Assembly (NCBI GenBank): GCA_031002005.1
Contig: CM061920.1
Location: 45,920,610-45,984,609, forward strand
Direction of reading: 5' to 3'
Origin: Vandiemenella viatica
Taxonomy: Eukaryota > Arthropoda > Insecta > Orthoptera > Morabidae
Length of the DNA: 64,000 nucleotides
Both the position numbers and the translations under genes were made by a program. This document shows, in pieces, positions 54,950 to 64,000 of this stretch (the stretch's first letter is position 1; each line of letters begins with the position of its first letter). The notes under the pieces are model-generated. The model was not told where the DNA came from. It saw only the letters and a list, made by a program, of their open reading frames with translations, and ran no database searches.

Positions 54950-55260
54950 ATCAGAGAATGTTTTGTCATTGTTTTGTTGCAGTTGAGAAAACTGATCATT
55001 GATTTCAGAAATTTGTTATCCAATTTGGAAAACTTATTATCAAATTTGCCATCAATTTCGGAAAACTGAGACTTAATTTCAGAAAATTTGTTATCATAAT
55101 CACTTTTTAACTCATTCCTTAACTCACTCCTAAATTCAGAAAATTTATTATCGAATTTACCATTGATTTCTGCAAACTGAGAATTAATTTCAGAAAATTT
55201 GCTATCGAATCTGGCTACAAAAGACTCTAGAATTGCTTGCAGGTTCTGATTATCAGCCAT
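54946..55260 (-). CDS. Gag N-terminal part (LTR element)
   Basis: A 104-codon frame starting MADNQNLQAILESFVARFDS. It contains repeated KFSEI-SQF-EI-GKFDNKF units (about 4 copies, residues 18-85), a short-period coiled-coil repeat. The first ATG after the primer site and leader (55261-55767) fits a gag start. The last residues (NCNKTMTKHSLI) are probably out of frame. Confidence 0.7.
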   Translation of the reverse strand: MADNQNLQAILESFVARFDSKFSEINSQFAEINGKFDNKFSEFRSELRNELKSDYDNKFSEIKSQFSEIDGKFDNKFSKLDNKFLKSMISFLNCNKTMTKHSLI

Positions 55261-55767
55261 TTTTAGTAATTATCAAAATCAACATAAAAAACAAAATTAA
55301 GGAAAATTAAAATCTTTCCAATCTGCCACACATTAACATGCAAAATAAATCACTTGAATATTCAATGCCCTACTTACAGTTATTCCTCACTTTTGTATCA
55401 CATTAAATTTCACTTAGAAGCACTTAATTAATCATTAAACACCACACTGACTTCAAACACTTAACCACTACTTTTCACAATTCACTGTAGGAAGACGATT
55501 TTGAGGCCGAAGGAAATCCACTCGTCGTCGGAAGATTACAGCCGATTCCCGATGGAAAAATCTCCGCCTTAGGCCGAAGAAGGTCCGCTTGCCGTCAGAT
55601 CCGTGTCGCCTGTATAAGCTCTACGTGTGGCGTAGCCGGTCGAAATTTCCTCGCAGGTTACGTTCGCTTAAATCGCCGATACTCCGTCGCAATTTTCTGC
55701 AGATTCTTTTTAGAAGATAAACATTCCACAGATGTTTAAGAACTTCTCGTCATGTCAACGGTCGCCA

Positions 55768-56478
55768 TGTTAAGGTTCTTTGGGTGGTTTTATTACTGCA
55801 TTAATTAATTAATAAAGTCCACCAAAAACAAGGTTATGTTGATGCTCGTTTATTTTCAATCAAAACAAGTCTGCGACATTCACAAGCATAGTTGTTACAA
55901 TCCAAAGATGCAATACTGACTTACTGAATACTTGAATTGAATCGAAAAATGAATGAAAACTTGCATGAATGTCTCTGTAACACTGAATGAATACTCTGTC
56001 CAAGCGATCTGTTTATATAGAGTCTATCAAATTTACGAGAATTCTTCAAAGGCATCCGCCCGATATTTCTCGATCATTAACAATCACTCAAACAATTAAA
56101 CATATTAAAAACAATCGGAATTGATACAAAATTAATTAATAACATTACAAAATGATTAGAAATGGTAATTAGAGATACTTAAATACAAAATTATTTACAG
56201 AAATCCTTTCAAATGGTGGAAAATTGTCCTGTAGACATCGTAACATACATTAATACAAGTAATTACAAACTTTTAATAAATTCTCTTGCACCATTCGGTT
56301 CTTAAACATATTAAATGGTCTTTAAATAATTTTCTTACCTAAAACAAAGTCTATATACACTTATTTACAAGAATTTACAAAATAAACATACCAAATAACT
56401 TTCAAGCAAACTTTAGCTCATTACAAATATTTCACACAGTCCAATACTATTCAAAATACAGGTATTAGGGCTGTTACA
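55768..56478 (-). repeat. LTR (5' LTR in element orientation)
   Basis: 711 bp, the partner of 51377-52055. It carries the 32 bp missing from the other copy. On its inner side, minus strand, the primer-binding sequence begins at 55767. Confidence 0.95.
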
Positions 56479-56727
56479 ACGTGATGTTAGAAACAATGAA
56501 ACTGTCTGCTAAAAAGGCCTAGAAAATTATGAAAAAAAAAAAAAAAAATTTGTCTTAAAATCGTTTCAAAATGCACAATGTTTCCCTGGGTAGAAGGGAT
56601 ATGCACAGGTAAACGCAACCTGTCCCAGGTGCCAAACATATTGCATCCCTACCCAACTTCAATAAGAAAGAAAATATCAAATAATCAGCTGCCCTAAAAT
56701 TAACTTTTTCACAAAGTTGCTAACTCT

Positions 56728-57219
56728 TATACTATGAGACATACTTAGTTTTTAGTTGTGATTTCTTAATAGCTTCATCTTAAGCTTTTTTCCCCCTTTT
56801 ATTTAATTATTGTCATCTATGAGATTAGTAATACTTACTGAAGTTTACTGTTCCTATTAACTATATCTTAAGGTCGTACTTTGCTTGCTATTGAAATTTC
56901 TGTGGCATAGTTATAAACAAAATTCCTTTTTTAAAAAAATATGATACTAGTAAACTTTTCATTTCATCATCTGTTGCTTTCATGGGATAATGTAAAGGAA
57001 TATGAAAATTTACAATTTTTAATAGAAGTTATCAGATAACTATTGTGAAGTTACAGCTGTGATGAAACTTGCAAACTGTATGATAAAAGACAAAAATACT
57101 TGGCCAATATCTGTTGTCGTTAGAAATGCGTGTGTTATTGTGACTATACAGGACATGAGCAATTTTTTATAAATATATGATGTTCGTTTGTAATTGATTG
57201 TGGTTTTCTTAATTTACAG
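56728..57219. other. Intron 5, last part; nothing recognised
   Basis: AT-rich sequence with a good acceptor at the end (TTCTTAATTTACAG). Confidence 0.5.
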
Positions 57220-57330
57220 CAGCACAACTCTGATATGCCTCACCAAATCTCCTCTCAAAATGATTTGAGATGTGTTGATCACAGTGTAAATGAAACTTTC
57301 ATTTCCTGCTCTGGAGAAGATAACACAAAG
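57220..57330 (+). CDS. PCM1: PCM1-like gene, exon 6
   Basis: The exon is 111 nt (37 codons, phase 0 to 0), from acceptor TTTACAG to donor AAG|GTAATG. The product is hydrophilic: QHNSDMPHQISSQNDLRC, then VDHSVNETFISCSGEDNTK. An alternative acceptor 3 nt downstream (CAG|CAC) would drop one Gln. It fits the reading frame left by exon 5 but has no diagnostic motif of its own. Confidence 0.68.
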
Positions 57331-57600
57331 GTAATGCTCAAAATATCGTAGCATTGTTTCATTTTTTAATTTTAAAAAAAATTGTTAGCTATTTAGATTA
57401 TTATAGATAGCATCTAAAATGATACGCTGAATCACTTTAACCAATACTTTGATGTGCATGTAATGGAAAAGCACTATCTATGGAGCTCAGAACTTGCTAT
57501 TAGCAGACTAAATTTTTCTGTTTAGCTTTGGGCAGTTTTATCTTATTTTGTGTGTAAAAGATCTTGACTGATCATATTCTTCAACAAGACCATGAAAATA

Positions 57601-57943
57601 TGAGGGTAAGTCAGTTATTATCTGCAATACAGTTATAAATTTTATTGCAGTACAAAAATGAAACTCACATGTTTATCATTTTCCCCTTGCATTTTAACCC
57701 ACTTGGTCCATTGTTACACAAGCTTCATGATGCCCTCATAAAAGAAGGTTTTCGTTTGAGCTGCGACCCAGGGTGCACCGCTTCTTTCACTGTTTCATCC
57801 GAGGTAAATCGACAGCCCCTTAATGCCTCTTTGAGTGGACCAAACAAGTGGTAGTCAGAAGGAGCAAGATCAGGACTATACACTGTTCCCGTACTGTACC
57901 GACAGTCTTTGATGCGTTTTGACCCATCATACACCTTCCGACC

Positions 57944-57989
<46 letters not shown>

Positions 57990-58206
57990 GAATCACTGAA
58001 CTTTGATATTCTTTGGTGCAAACAGAAAGGGGAGCAGCCCTGGTTAATGGCAGGGCAGTGATAATGGAACTAACCTTAGCAGCATCAAACCTGCACAGAC
58101 ATAACAACAATTAAACCATGCATCCGTCAGCTACGCAACCTGTCAATAGTACCAACATAAACAAAAATACAACTAAATTTCAGATTATAATTGACTTACC
58201 CCCAAT
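57601..58206 (-). mobile_element. mariner deletion derivative with poly-A interruption
   Basis: The outer ends are inverted (TGAGGGTAAGTCAGTTATTA and the complement of a similar right end). The minus strand carries the end of a mariner transposase: YSPDLAPSDYHLFGPLKEAL, RGCRFTSDETVKEAV and a degraded C-terminus near 57700. A 43-base A run (57946-57988; poly-T on the coding strand) interrupts it. The first two catalytic regions are missing. Confidence 0.8.
57946..57988. repeat. 43-base poly-A tract
   Basis: A homopolymer inside the mariner derivative. It creates artificial poly-Phe in minus-strand frames. Confidence 0.95.
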
Positions 58207-58404
58207 TTCTTTTTAATGACAATATTCTTTGATAAGAGCTTAGAAGTAATTCCGCATCTCCGGTTTTTTTTTTTTGTTTTTTTTTTTTTTTTTAATCTTT
58301 CATGTGAAGCTTTTGTTCTCTTTCTGTTCATAAAATTCTGTTGTCATTTTCACCAACTATAATTAACTTACAAATATAAATTATTACCACATTTTCTATT
58401 TCAG

Positions 58405-58461
58405 ACTGAAATTTCTGTTTTACACGAGCTTTTGAATGATGAAACAGAAGATACAGAAGAG
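58405..58461 (+). CDS. PCM1: PCM1-like gene, exon 7 (last seen)
   Basis: The exon is 57 nt (19 codons, phase 0 to 0), from acceptor CTATTTCAG to donor GAG|GTAAGC. It encodes TEISVLHELLNDETEDTEE, an acidic helical piece. It continues exon 6 in frame with both splice sites canonical. No stop codon, so at least one further exon must exist; I could not find one in the remaining 5.5 kb, which is transposon debris. Confidence 0.68.
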
Positions 58462-58669
58462 GTAAGCATGAGGATAATTATTTCATGGGTTTAGTAGTTA
58501 TATCTTCTTACAGCACTAATTCTGAATTATCATATTTACACACTTTGTTTTGTAAATAAGATATATTGTTATACTTTGCAAGGTGCTTTAAGTGTAGAGC
58601 TAGGTAACATTGTTCGAAAATTAACCTATTCAAAGTAAGATAGTAGAATTTGGTTAATGTCTAGGTATA

Positions 58670-59220
58670 ATATGAGAGGTGTCAAGAAACTAACTTATAT
58701 TTTAAAATAAAAAACCAACCAAAGGGGCAAGAAATTTTTAATTTTGTATATTTCAAAGGGAAAATCTTACAACTACTTTGTTCGTACATAGGCACTTACC
58801 AGAATGATACACAAAGTATTTAATTCCATTACTGTATAAATCTGCCTTCCTAGGTTTCAACGCCTCCTTAACATCGGCATGAAAGTGCTGTATTGCAAGC
58901 CAGGTCTTAATCACTGGAAAAAGGTGGTAATCACTCGGCACCGGATCCAGACTATACGGTGGGTGATCAAATACCTGCCATCCAACAGTTGTCCAGTACG
59001 ATTAGCCATATCATGAAAAATAACATTTATAAGCTCAGTTTTCCCTGATGCTTGTTTTGTATCTCTTGCCTTAGTTTTATCGATGTTTCACAATACCTTT
59101 CTGGTTGTTGTTGCGCAATGTTCAAGAAAATTAACTTGAAGTGCTCCCTCAGCAATGACCTGACCATAGCTTTTTAATCTCTAAGAGTAATTGCATTTTA
59201 AGGTTGTTCTGGCATAAAAG
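58670..59220 (-). pseudogene. mariner-like transposase remnant
   Basis: Minus strand: YSLDPVPSDYHLFPVIKTWL (final catalytic region, near 58950), IQHFHADVKEALKP, FVYHSGKCLCTNKVV. This is the C-terminal end of a mariner-type transposase, different from the 57.6-kb copy. Upstream parts (59000-59200) are barely readable. Confidence 0.65.
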
Positions 59221-59239
59221 TTATTTACACAGTTCTTAT

Positions 59240-59631
59240 AAATAATAAAAGAAAGGGAAATTAACCCACCACATACCAAAGTGGACGGATGCGATGAGAG
59301 GGAAAACTTATTCTGACAAACAACTACACAATATTTCGGCATCTGCCTTGTTCACAAGTAGAAAAACGGGCCATTAGACTCGGAACGTGTGTACACAATG
59401 AACGTTACCTAACGTAACGTAACGTACGGTAACGTTCGTTGTGTACACACGTTCCGAGCCTAATGGCCCGTTTTTCTACTTGTGAACAAGGCAGATGCCG
59501 AAATATTGTGTAGTTGTTTGTCAGCATAAGTGTTCCCTCTCATCACATCCGTCCACTTTGGTATGTGGTGGGTTAATTTCCCTTTCTTTTCTTATTTATA
59601 TCGCCTAGAAGCCACTTCCGTTTTCCTTAGT
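59240..59631 (+). mobile_element. PLE-derived near-perfect palindrome, 14-bp target duplication
   Basis: Arms of roughly 160 bp (about 59247-59415 and 59430-59600) are almost exact inverse copies, meeting at an ACGTA-rich centre. Each arm carries the hammerhead-like hairpin (GGCA/TGCC stem then GAAATATTGTG; plus copy near 59480-59510). TACACAGTTCTTAT flanks both ends (59226-59239 and 59632-59645). The right end has an unpaired tail ending TTTTCCTTAGT, like the 24.5-kb element. Confidence 0.92.
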
Positions 59632-59645
59632 TACACAGTTCTTAT

Positions 59646-60551
59646 GACTGTCTAGAGTTTCAGCATGATCTGGACGTAATAGGTACTGATTTCAGTGGTG
59701 ATATATGTAATGTATGTAACTTACAAAAAGATGTCATTGGCCCATGACCACAAAATAAGACATTTGGTACTGGAAAAGATCAAGTATTTAATTGTAATGG
59801 GGGGTCATCACTTAAGTCATTGGCAGTTATGTGTAGATAATTTCACTAGTGAGTAGATTGTGAGTAACAGTGGTATTAGTAATGATGTATTGCGTGGAAA
59901 GTTATGAGAACAAATAGTATCGAGAATATCTGCTTGGCACAATTCTTACTGTAGAGATGCTGCACAGCCAATATGGTTCTCGGTTGAGTGTATCCTCAGA
60001 CTTTCTTTTATGACTGTGGTGGAATCCTGCCACCAACCCAGTATGTGTTGCTGCGTTAATAGCCCATGAGTAAATTTCGCGAATAAAATGTTTAGATAAT
60101 AATTGTATAGTAAACGGTTACGTTTCCATAACAGAAAAAATATCTGAAAAGCTACTTAGTGTACAAAAAAACACAGTTCATAGGTATCTCTGTGATATAT
60201 GGTGCTCAATCCTTGTTGACACCAGTGAACCTGTTTATTAGTATCTCTGTAATATGTGATGCTTCTATCTAGTGGCTTGGCTCTGAACTGTCTCATACGC
60301 ATGACCTTCATAGTTATTTATTTCGCCCTTTTGAACAAATTCTGGAAAATTCGTTTCTTAATTTATGATGTTACCTAAGTGAAGACCTTAATCTTTAAAA
60401 TTAGACTTCTTTTATCGATGTGGTAGGTATCAAGGGAGATAATTAGCTTGTGACAGAAAACACATTGTACAGATATTATAATACCTTTGCCTTTAAGGGT
60501 TGAATTAAAAATATTCCTTTATTAAAATATAATGTGGCCAAAGCTGAGACC
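59646..60551. other. Intronic; nothing recognised
   Basis: AT-rich sequence without a recognisable exon or element. Confidence 0.5.
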
Positions 60552-60554
60552 TTA

Positions 60555-61734
60555 TGGCCCAGGCATACAGTACGTGGCAAGCGACTGTAGCAACTGATTA
60601 TTGTCTCGTTGCGGCGACAAGCGATTTTGGCACATCACTCAGGATGCAACAACTTTATAGCTATAAATGCCCATTTAGTGTGACCCTCTCTCACTAAGAC
60701 ATCTGTACTTCTTTATTTCATTCTTCAGACTTTAATAAGTTTTCTAGGGTTAGTAAATTCTTATAAAACATGTCAAATGATGAGGAGACTCTGCTTCTTT
60801 TGTTTGCACTAAGCAGAAAAAAAGGGTTCATGACATAAATCAAAAGAGAGAATGCCTCAGCGAATACCACGGCTTTTGCCTGGAACTGGAATAGACTTTT
60901 TACATATTTTCGTATGTCTCGAGAATGCTTCGAGAAATTACAGAACCTGTTAAAATCAACTATATCGAAGTGAACCACGAACTGGAGAAAAGCGAATGGT
61001 ACATGAGAAAGATTAGCCATTTGTATGAAGTAAGTTATGTTCATTTAACACATATTCTTAAAAACAAAACAAATACATTCACAATGCTAACCCCTAGTGG
61101 ATGCAGGGGGCCCGACCTCTAAGCGATTTACAATGTATCACTTCCCGACGTCCTCGTTGGAGGTAGCTGTGTCATTTGCGTGGTGGTCAACATTAGGAAA
61201 TAACCAAAAATCAGACGTATCATCAAAAAGTGAAATAGTCACAGAAAAAAACACAATTTATCAATGACAATTTATTTCATAATCAAGAAAAAAAGAGATA
61301 AGCTCAGATAGAAATATTGTTTATTTTAAATAATTACAATGTTAACCAACAAACAAAAAGTGAGAAACTAACATGAAAAAATATGAAATATAATTTTTAC
61401 CAGTTTTTGTAGTCACTGTGACTGGTGTCATATAAAAAAAATATACTCCCGCACTTTCTCAATCAATTTTTCTTCATCGGCCATATCGCTGTGTTGCGCA
61501 ACTATTTTGTACAACTGTGTTGCTCGTCGCCACAGCAAAGACTGCATTCCGGCAATAGATCACTTTATGTGAGGGATGGAGGATTGCATCAAACCAGTCG
61601 AAAGACTGACGACAGGAAAAAATAAATGTGAGACCGTCCTAATTCAAAACTGTGTAACACAACTCTAGTGCCGTCGCGCAGTGACACAGAATCACATGTC
61701 GCTGTTGCTGGTCGCGTTCTGTGTGCCCGGGCCT
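60555..61734 (+). mobile_element. PIF/Harbinger deletion derivative
   Basis: The ends are inverted: TGGCCCAGGCATACAGTACG at left, the complement of AGGCCCGGGCACACAGAACG at right. TTA flanks both sides (60552-60554, 61735-61737), the Harbinger target. The interior keeps only the start of a transposase. Length about 1.18 kb. Confidence 0.88.
60769..61030 (+). pseudogene. Harbinger transposase N-terminal remnant
   Basis: MSNDEETLLLLFALSRKKGF starts at ATG 60769, followed after a stop by SEYHGFCLELE and, in another frame, TYFRMSRECFEKLQNLLKST near 60900-60955. This matches the N-terminal region of Harbinger transposases. The DDE part has been deleted. This remnant is from a different lineage than the one at 4.1 kb. 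Confidence 0.82.
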
Positions 61735-61864
61735 TTAATCTTTAAAATTTTGCCTCATTTATCAATTTCTATTAGGTATGAATGGAGATAATTTCTTGTG
61801 ACAAACACTTTTTAGGAATAATTTATAAATGATTGTAGAGGAGTAAATACAACTAGCTACATAT

Positions 61865-63020
61865 ATTGCATTTGTTGGATTTGAAAAGATTTTCCAAAAA
61901 GTTTGTAAAAAGACTCTGTACGGAATCCTTAAAAATTTAGGTATCCAGAATTATAGAATCAATGGAGAGTCTGTATTTCAATAAAAAGATACTCCTCCAG
62001 ATAATAGGTGAACAATATATAGTAACAAATAGCCAAAACATGAGATGGGGCTGCAGTCTAACCCCGACACTTTTTAACATATATTTTGATGTTGGCATCC
62101 ATATATGACAGAATGAACGTCTGATGTGGAATATAGACTTAGAACAATGTACATCTCTTTTATTTGCTAATGACCTGCTTGTAACAGGAGCACTGAAAAT
62201 TAATTATAAGGTTTCCTCAACAAATTGCAAAAAATGTTCTGAGCAAAATAACCTAAAGATAACCATGAATGATAGCGTCTTAAGATGAAAATAGTTGGCA
62301 ATGATCAACTTTCAAAACAAATTTCCCATTGTAACTACCTCGGTTGTGACATCATATACAAAGTAAACAGAGATGTTGATAATAAAGTGAAGAAGCAGGG
62401 TATTAACTCAGGAAACTGCATATACAGAGATACAAAGTTAATTTTATTTTTGAAGTTGTGGCTGTTCCTATGCTTCTCTGTGGATAATGAAGAGGAAATA
62501 TAAAAGCACATACACACTTCTTAGTTAAAATTCCTAAGACCTGGGAAAGGATCCACAAAATTAGATACTAAGCATGGTGGGTGAGTGGTTAATACTCTGG
62601 CCTTGCGTCTGGGCATCCAAGATTGGGTTTTCCATGGTTTCCCCAAATCTCTTCAGGTAAATGTCGGGATGCTTCCTTCAAAAGGCCATGGCTGAATTCC
62701 TTCCTGTTTCTTGTCCCCAGTCCCATCCGTTCTTTAATGATCTCGACATCGATGAGGTGTAAAGCCATAAGTAGAAAAAAAAGTATGAAATTAGATCTAA
62801 AAACAAATAAGACAGTGAAAAAGGAGTTGAAAATGTATGGTATGAGTCAAAATATAAGAGCAAATGGAGAGACCATCTATATAGAATGAGTGCTGTAGAC
62901 TTCCCAATAGCGGTAAACTAATGAAGACCATAAGGCAGAAGAGACAGATAGGACAACAAACGGGTGGTAATAGACCCTTAAGCCAGAAATGGACAATCAG
63001 CATTATCCTTTAATGGGAAT
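61865..63020 (+). pseudogene. LINE reverse transcriptase remnant, split by a SINE
   Basis: Plus-strand blocks: DFEKIFQKVCKKTLYGILKN (near 61880), RWGCSLTPTLFNIYFD near 62046 (RT motif RQGCSLSPxLFNIY), LFANDLLVTGA near 62160 (catalytic box, with FAND in place of FADD), then KQISHCNYLGCDIIYKVNRD near 62318. After the SINE a C-terminal stretch with KWRDHLYRMSAV-like sequence and GQQTGG near 62860-62970 continues it. Family differs from the 28.9-kb LINE. Confidence 0.8.
62567..62787 (+). mobile_element. tRNA-derived SINE
   Basis: The head is GGTGGGTGAGTGGTTAATAC; the B-box region is deleted, and the body CATCCAAGATTGGGTTTTCC and AAAGGCCATGGCTGAATTCC is intact. AAATTAGAT flanks both ends (62558-62566, 62788-62796). 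It is nested in a LINE remnant. Confidence 0.88.
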
Positions 63021-63079
63021 AAGATGAGATGACTGCTGGAACAACAATCAGTAAAATCAATTTAATATATTTTCTGGGT

Positions 63080-63462
63080 GTATATATACAGGGAATTTCA
63101 TATCAAGGTTTCGAGGCAGTGCAGAATTTTTATTATTTGACTTACAATTATAAATGATATATCGAATGAAAGAGCAAATCAAGCAGGTTTTTTTTACCTA
63201 CACATATTCAATGTGAGCAACATTCACCCCACGGCACACTTCCAGTCAATAGGCAAGTTCTTCCCATAACTTAGTGTGTCTGGAATAATTGATGAACTAC
63301 TGTCTTAATTCTGCTTCTAAGGTCATGTAGGTGAGCTGATAGTGGAGGTACATACACATGATGCTTTATGAACTACCAAAGATAAAAATTGCTTGACAAA
63401 GAATAGCCCCAACAGTTTGCCATCCTGTCAATGTCAACAAACTTCATTTGGCCATGTTGTCA
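63080..63462 (-). pseudogene. DUF4817-type transposase 3' remnant
   Basis: Minus strand near 63355-63250: VYVPPLSAHLHDLRSRIKT, then VVHQLFQTH and, after a gap, a NGAHIE-like end. It is the same C-terminal region as in the 36.3-37.6 kb element. Only the last third remains. Confidence 0.65.
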
Positions 63463-63785
63463 GATTCTTCTTGGTTTTATTAATACGGTAATTAAGTAGT
63501 CCACAGTGTATTTCAGTTTAGACGTGTTTTTATTTTCAAACACGATTTCAACGATCCATGTTACATGCATTCATACAATCCAGAGATTGCATACAACGCT
63601 TCTTACACAGGCAATACTACTAACGCAGTCCTTGGCAGTTGCATATTGAATCTGTATAAACTAACTAACTGTCCTTCCGCTGATTTCTTTATATAGGCTC
63701 TATCGAAATTTCTAGTACTCTTCAAAAGCTTCCGCCATATATTTCTCGAACATTAACAATTACTTAAACAATGGAAATATATTAC
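63463..63785 (-). mobile_element. LTR fragment related to the 51-56 kb element
   Basis: It starts TGTCAGATTCTTCTTGGTTT and shares phrases with the solo LTR at 45.4 kb (TTTCTAG-AC-CTTCAAA, ATTTCTCGAACATTAACAAT), then stops after TTAAACAATGGAAATATATT. The rest of the LTR is missing. Confidence 0.7.
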
Positions 63786-64000
63786 CTTGACTTACAAGCT
63801 AAAGATGTGAATCCCACAGTATGTCTGACCAGTGATTGTAAGTATCTTTTTTGTAAAAAGTATATGCATGATGCAAAAATTGTATACCAGGTCTGCATAC
63901 AACCACATTGGAATGATAAATGCCTAACAGATGTAAATTGGTATTCCAATTTGTTGTATTTTCAGCCTTTGAATGCTTATTGATTCAAGTCTTTGTGCAC
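63786..64000. other. Window end; nothing recognised
   Basis: A 70-codon frame is open to 63983, but I do not recognise it and it lacks splice-site support. Confidence 0.4.

Larger units (their letters stand above)
51377..56478 (-). mobile_element. LTR retrotransposon, gag-only, minus orientation
   Basis: Near-identical LTRs (51377-52055 and 55768-56478) are flanked by a 4-bp duplication ACGT (51373-51376 and 56479-56482). On the minus strand a primer site starts right after the upstream LTR (TGGCGACCGT...), resembling the tRNA-Arg site I recall for mdg1/412-type Ty3/gypsy elements. A purine tract (CCTGGGGAGGGG) precedes the other LTR. Gag-like frames are present; protease, RT and integrase are not. 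Confidence 0.93.
49728..56727. mobile_element. Foldback element (~430-465-bp arms) with three nested insertions
   Basis: Apart from insertions, the left arm (49728-50955) is the inverse of the right arm (51190-51376 plus 56483-56727); for example TTGCTAAATTAGGAG at 50350-50364 matches CTCCTAATTTAGCAA near 51251. The outer ends read AAGAGCTAGCAAC and the complement of TAAGAGTTAGCAAC. Nested inside are a SINE, a LINE and an LTR retrotransposon. The loop is about 235 bp and has no gene. The superfamily is unknown; I did not find a convincing target duplication. Confidence 0.8.

Noticed and set aside
57725..58110. Open frames with poly-Phe
   Set aside because: An artefact of the poly-A/T tract inside a mariner remnant; only the SPDLAPSDYHLF part is transposase.
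63771..63983. Possible further exon of the PCM1-like gene
   Set aside because: It begins inside an LTR fragment and I see no convincing acceptor/donor pair in the right phase.

Overview
This window is eukaryotic and looks like gene-poor, transposon-rich animal DNA, most likely from an arthropod. It has spliced exons with GT/AG borders and AT-rich introns of up to 23 kb. It also carries Tc1/mariner, hAT, PIF/Harbinger, Helitron, LINE, LTR and Penelope-like elements (PLEs), plus a tRNA-derived SINE that resembles SINEs I associate with polyneopteran insects (orthopterans, stick insects). The insect placement is inference from that SINE and the transposon mix; no ribosomal or mitochondrial marker is present.

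The only host gene I can support is a plus-strand gene running through the whole window. Seven exons (1373-1525, 11951-12165, 35290-35454, 36092-36226, 42292-42493, 57220-57330, 58405-58461) have consensus splice sites and compatible phases and give 346 uninterrupted codons. Gln-rich coiled-coil sequence in exon 1 and a leucine-rich segment in exon 5 suggest an orthologue of PCM1, the centriolar-satellite scaffold. Neither gene end is in the window.

Layout. 1-0.7 kb: inverted PLE debris. 4.1-4.4 kb: Harbinger remnant. 5.7-9.5 kb: a Tc1, a mariner remnant and a second Tc1. 9.9-11.5 kb: a truncated PLE with a well-formed candidate hammerhead ribozyme. 12.6-23.2 kb: a PLE complex containing a long palindrome, an 8-bp-TSD hAT element (itself hit by a LINE) and a nearly complete PLE flanked by 1.08-kb near-identical direct repeats. 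23.7-24.8 kb: PLE remnant and foldback. 26.6-32.3 kb: Tc1, LINE, SINE and PLE remnants. 36.3-37.6 kb: a Tc1/mariner-superfamily element 83 bp after exon 4. 37.8-41.8 kb: SINEs, a Helitron helicase scrap and a ~117-bp satellite. 42.9-46.7 kb: LINE, PLE, foldback and solo LTR. 46.7-49.7 kb: a Helitron carrying a 368-bp higher-order tandem array. 49.7-56.7 kb: a large foldback element holding a SINE, a LINE and a young gag-only LTR retrotransposon. 57.6-64 kb: mariner debris, a near-perfect palindrome, a Harbinger derivative, a LINE with a nested SINE, and transposase and LTR scraps.

The most unusual material is the set of PLE terminal repeats and small foldback elements derived from them. Three foldbacks have 10-14 bp target duplications, and most terminal repeats carry a hammerhead-like hairpin ending in GAAA. 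One copy (10297-10343, minus) has a perfect core and perfect 6-bp stems I and II.
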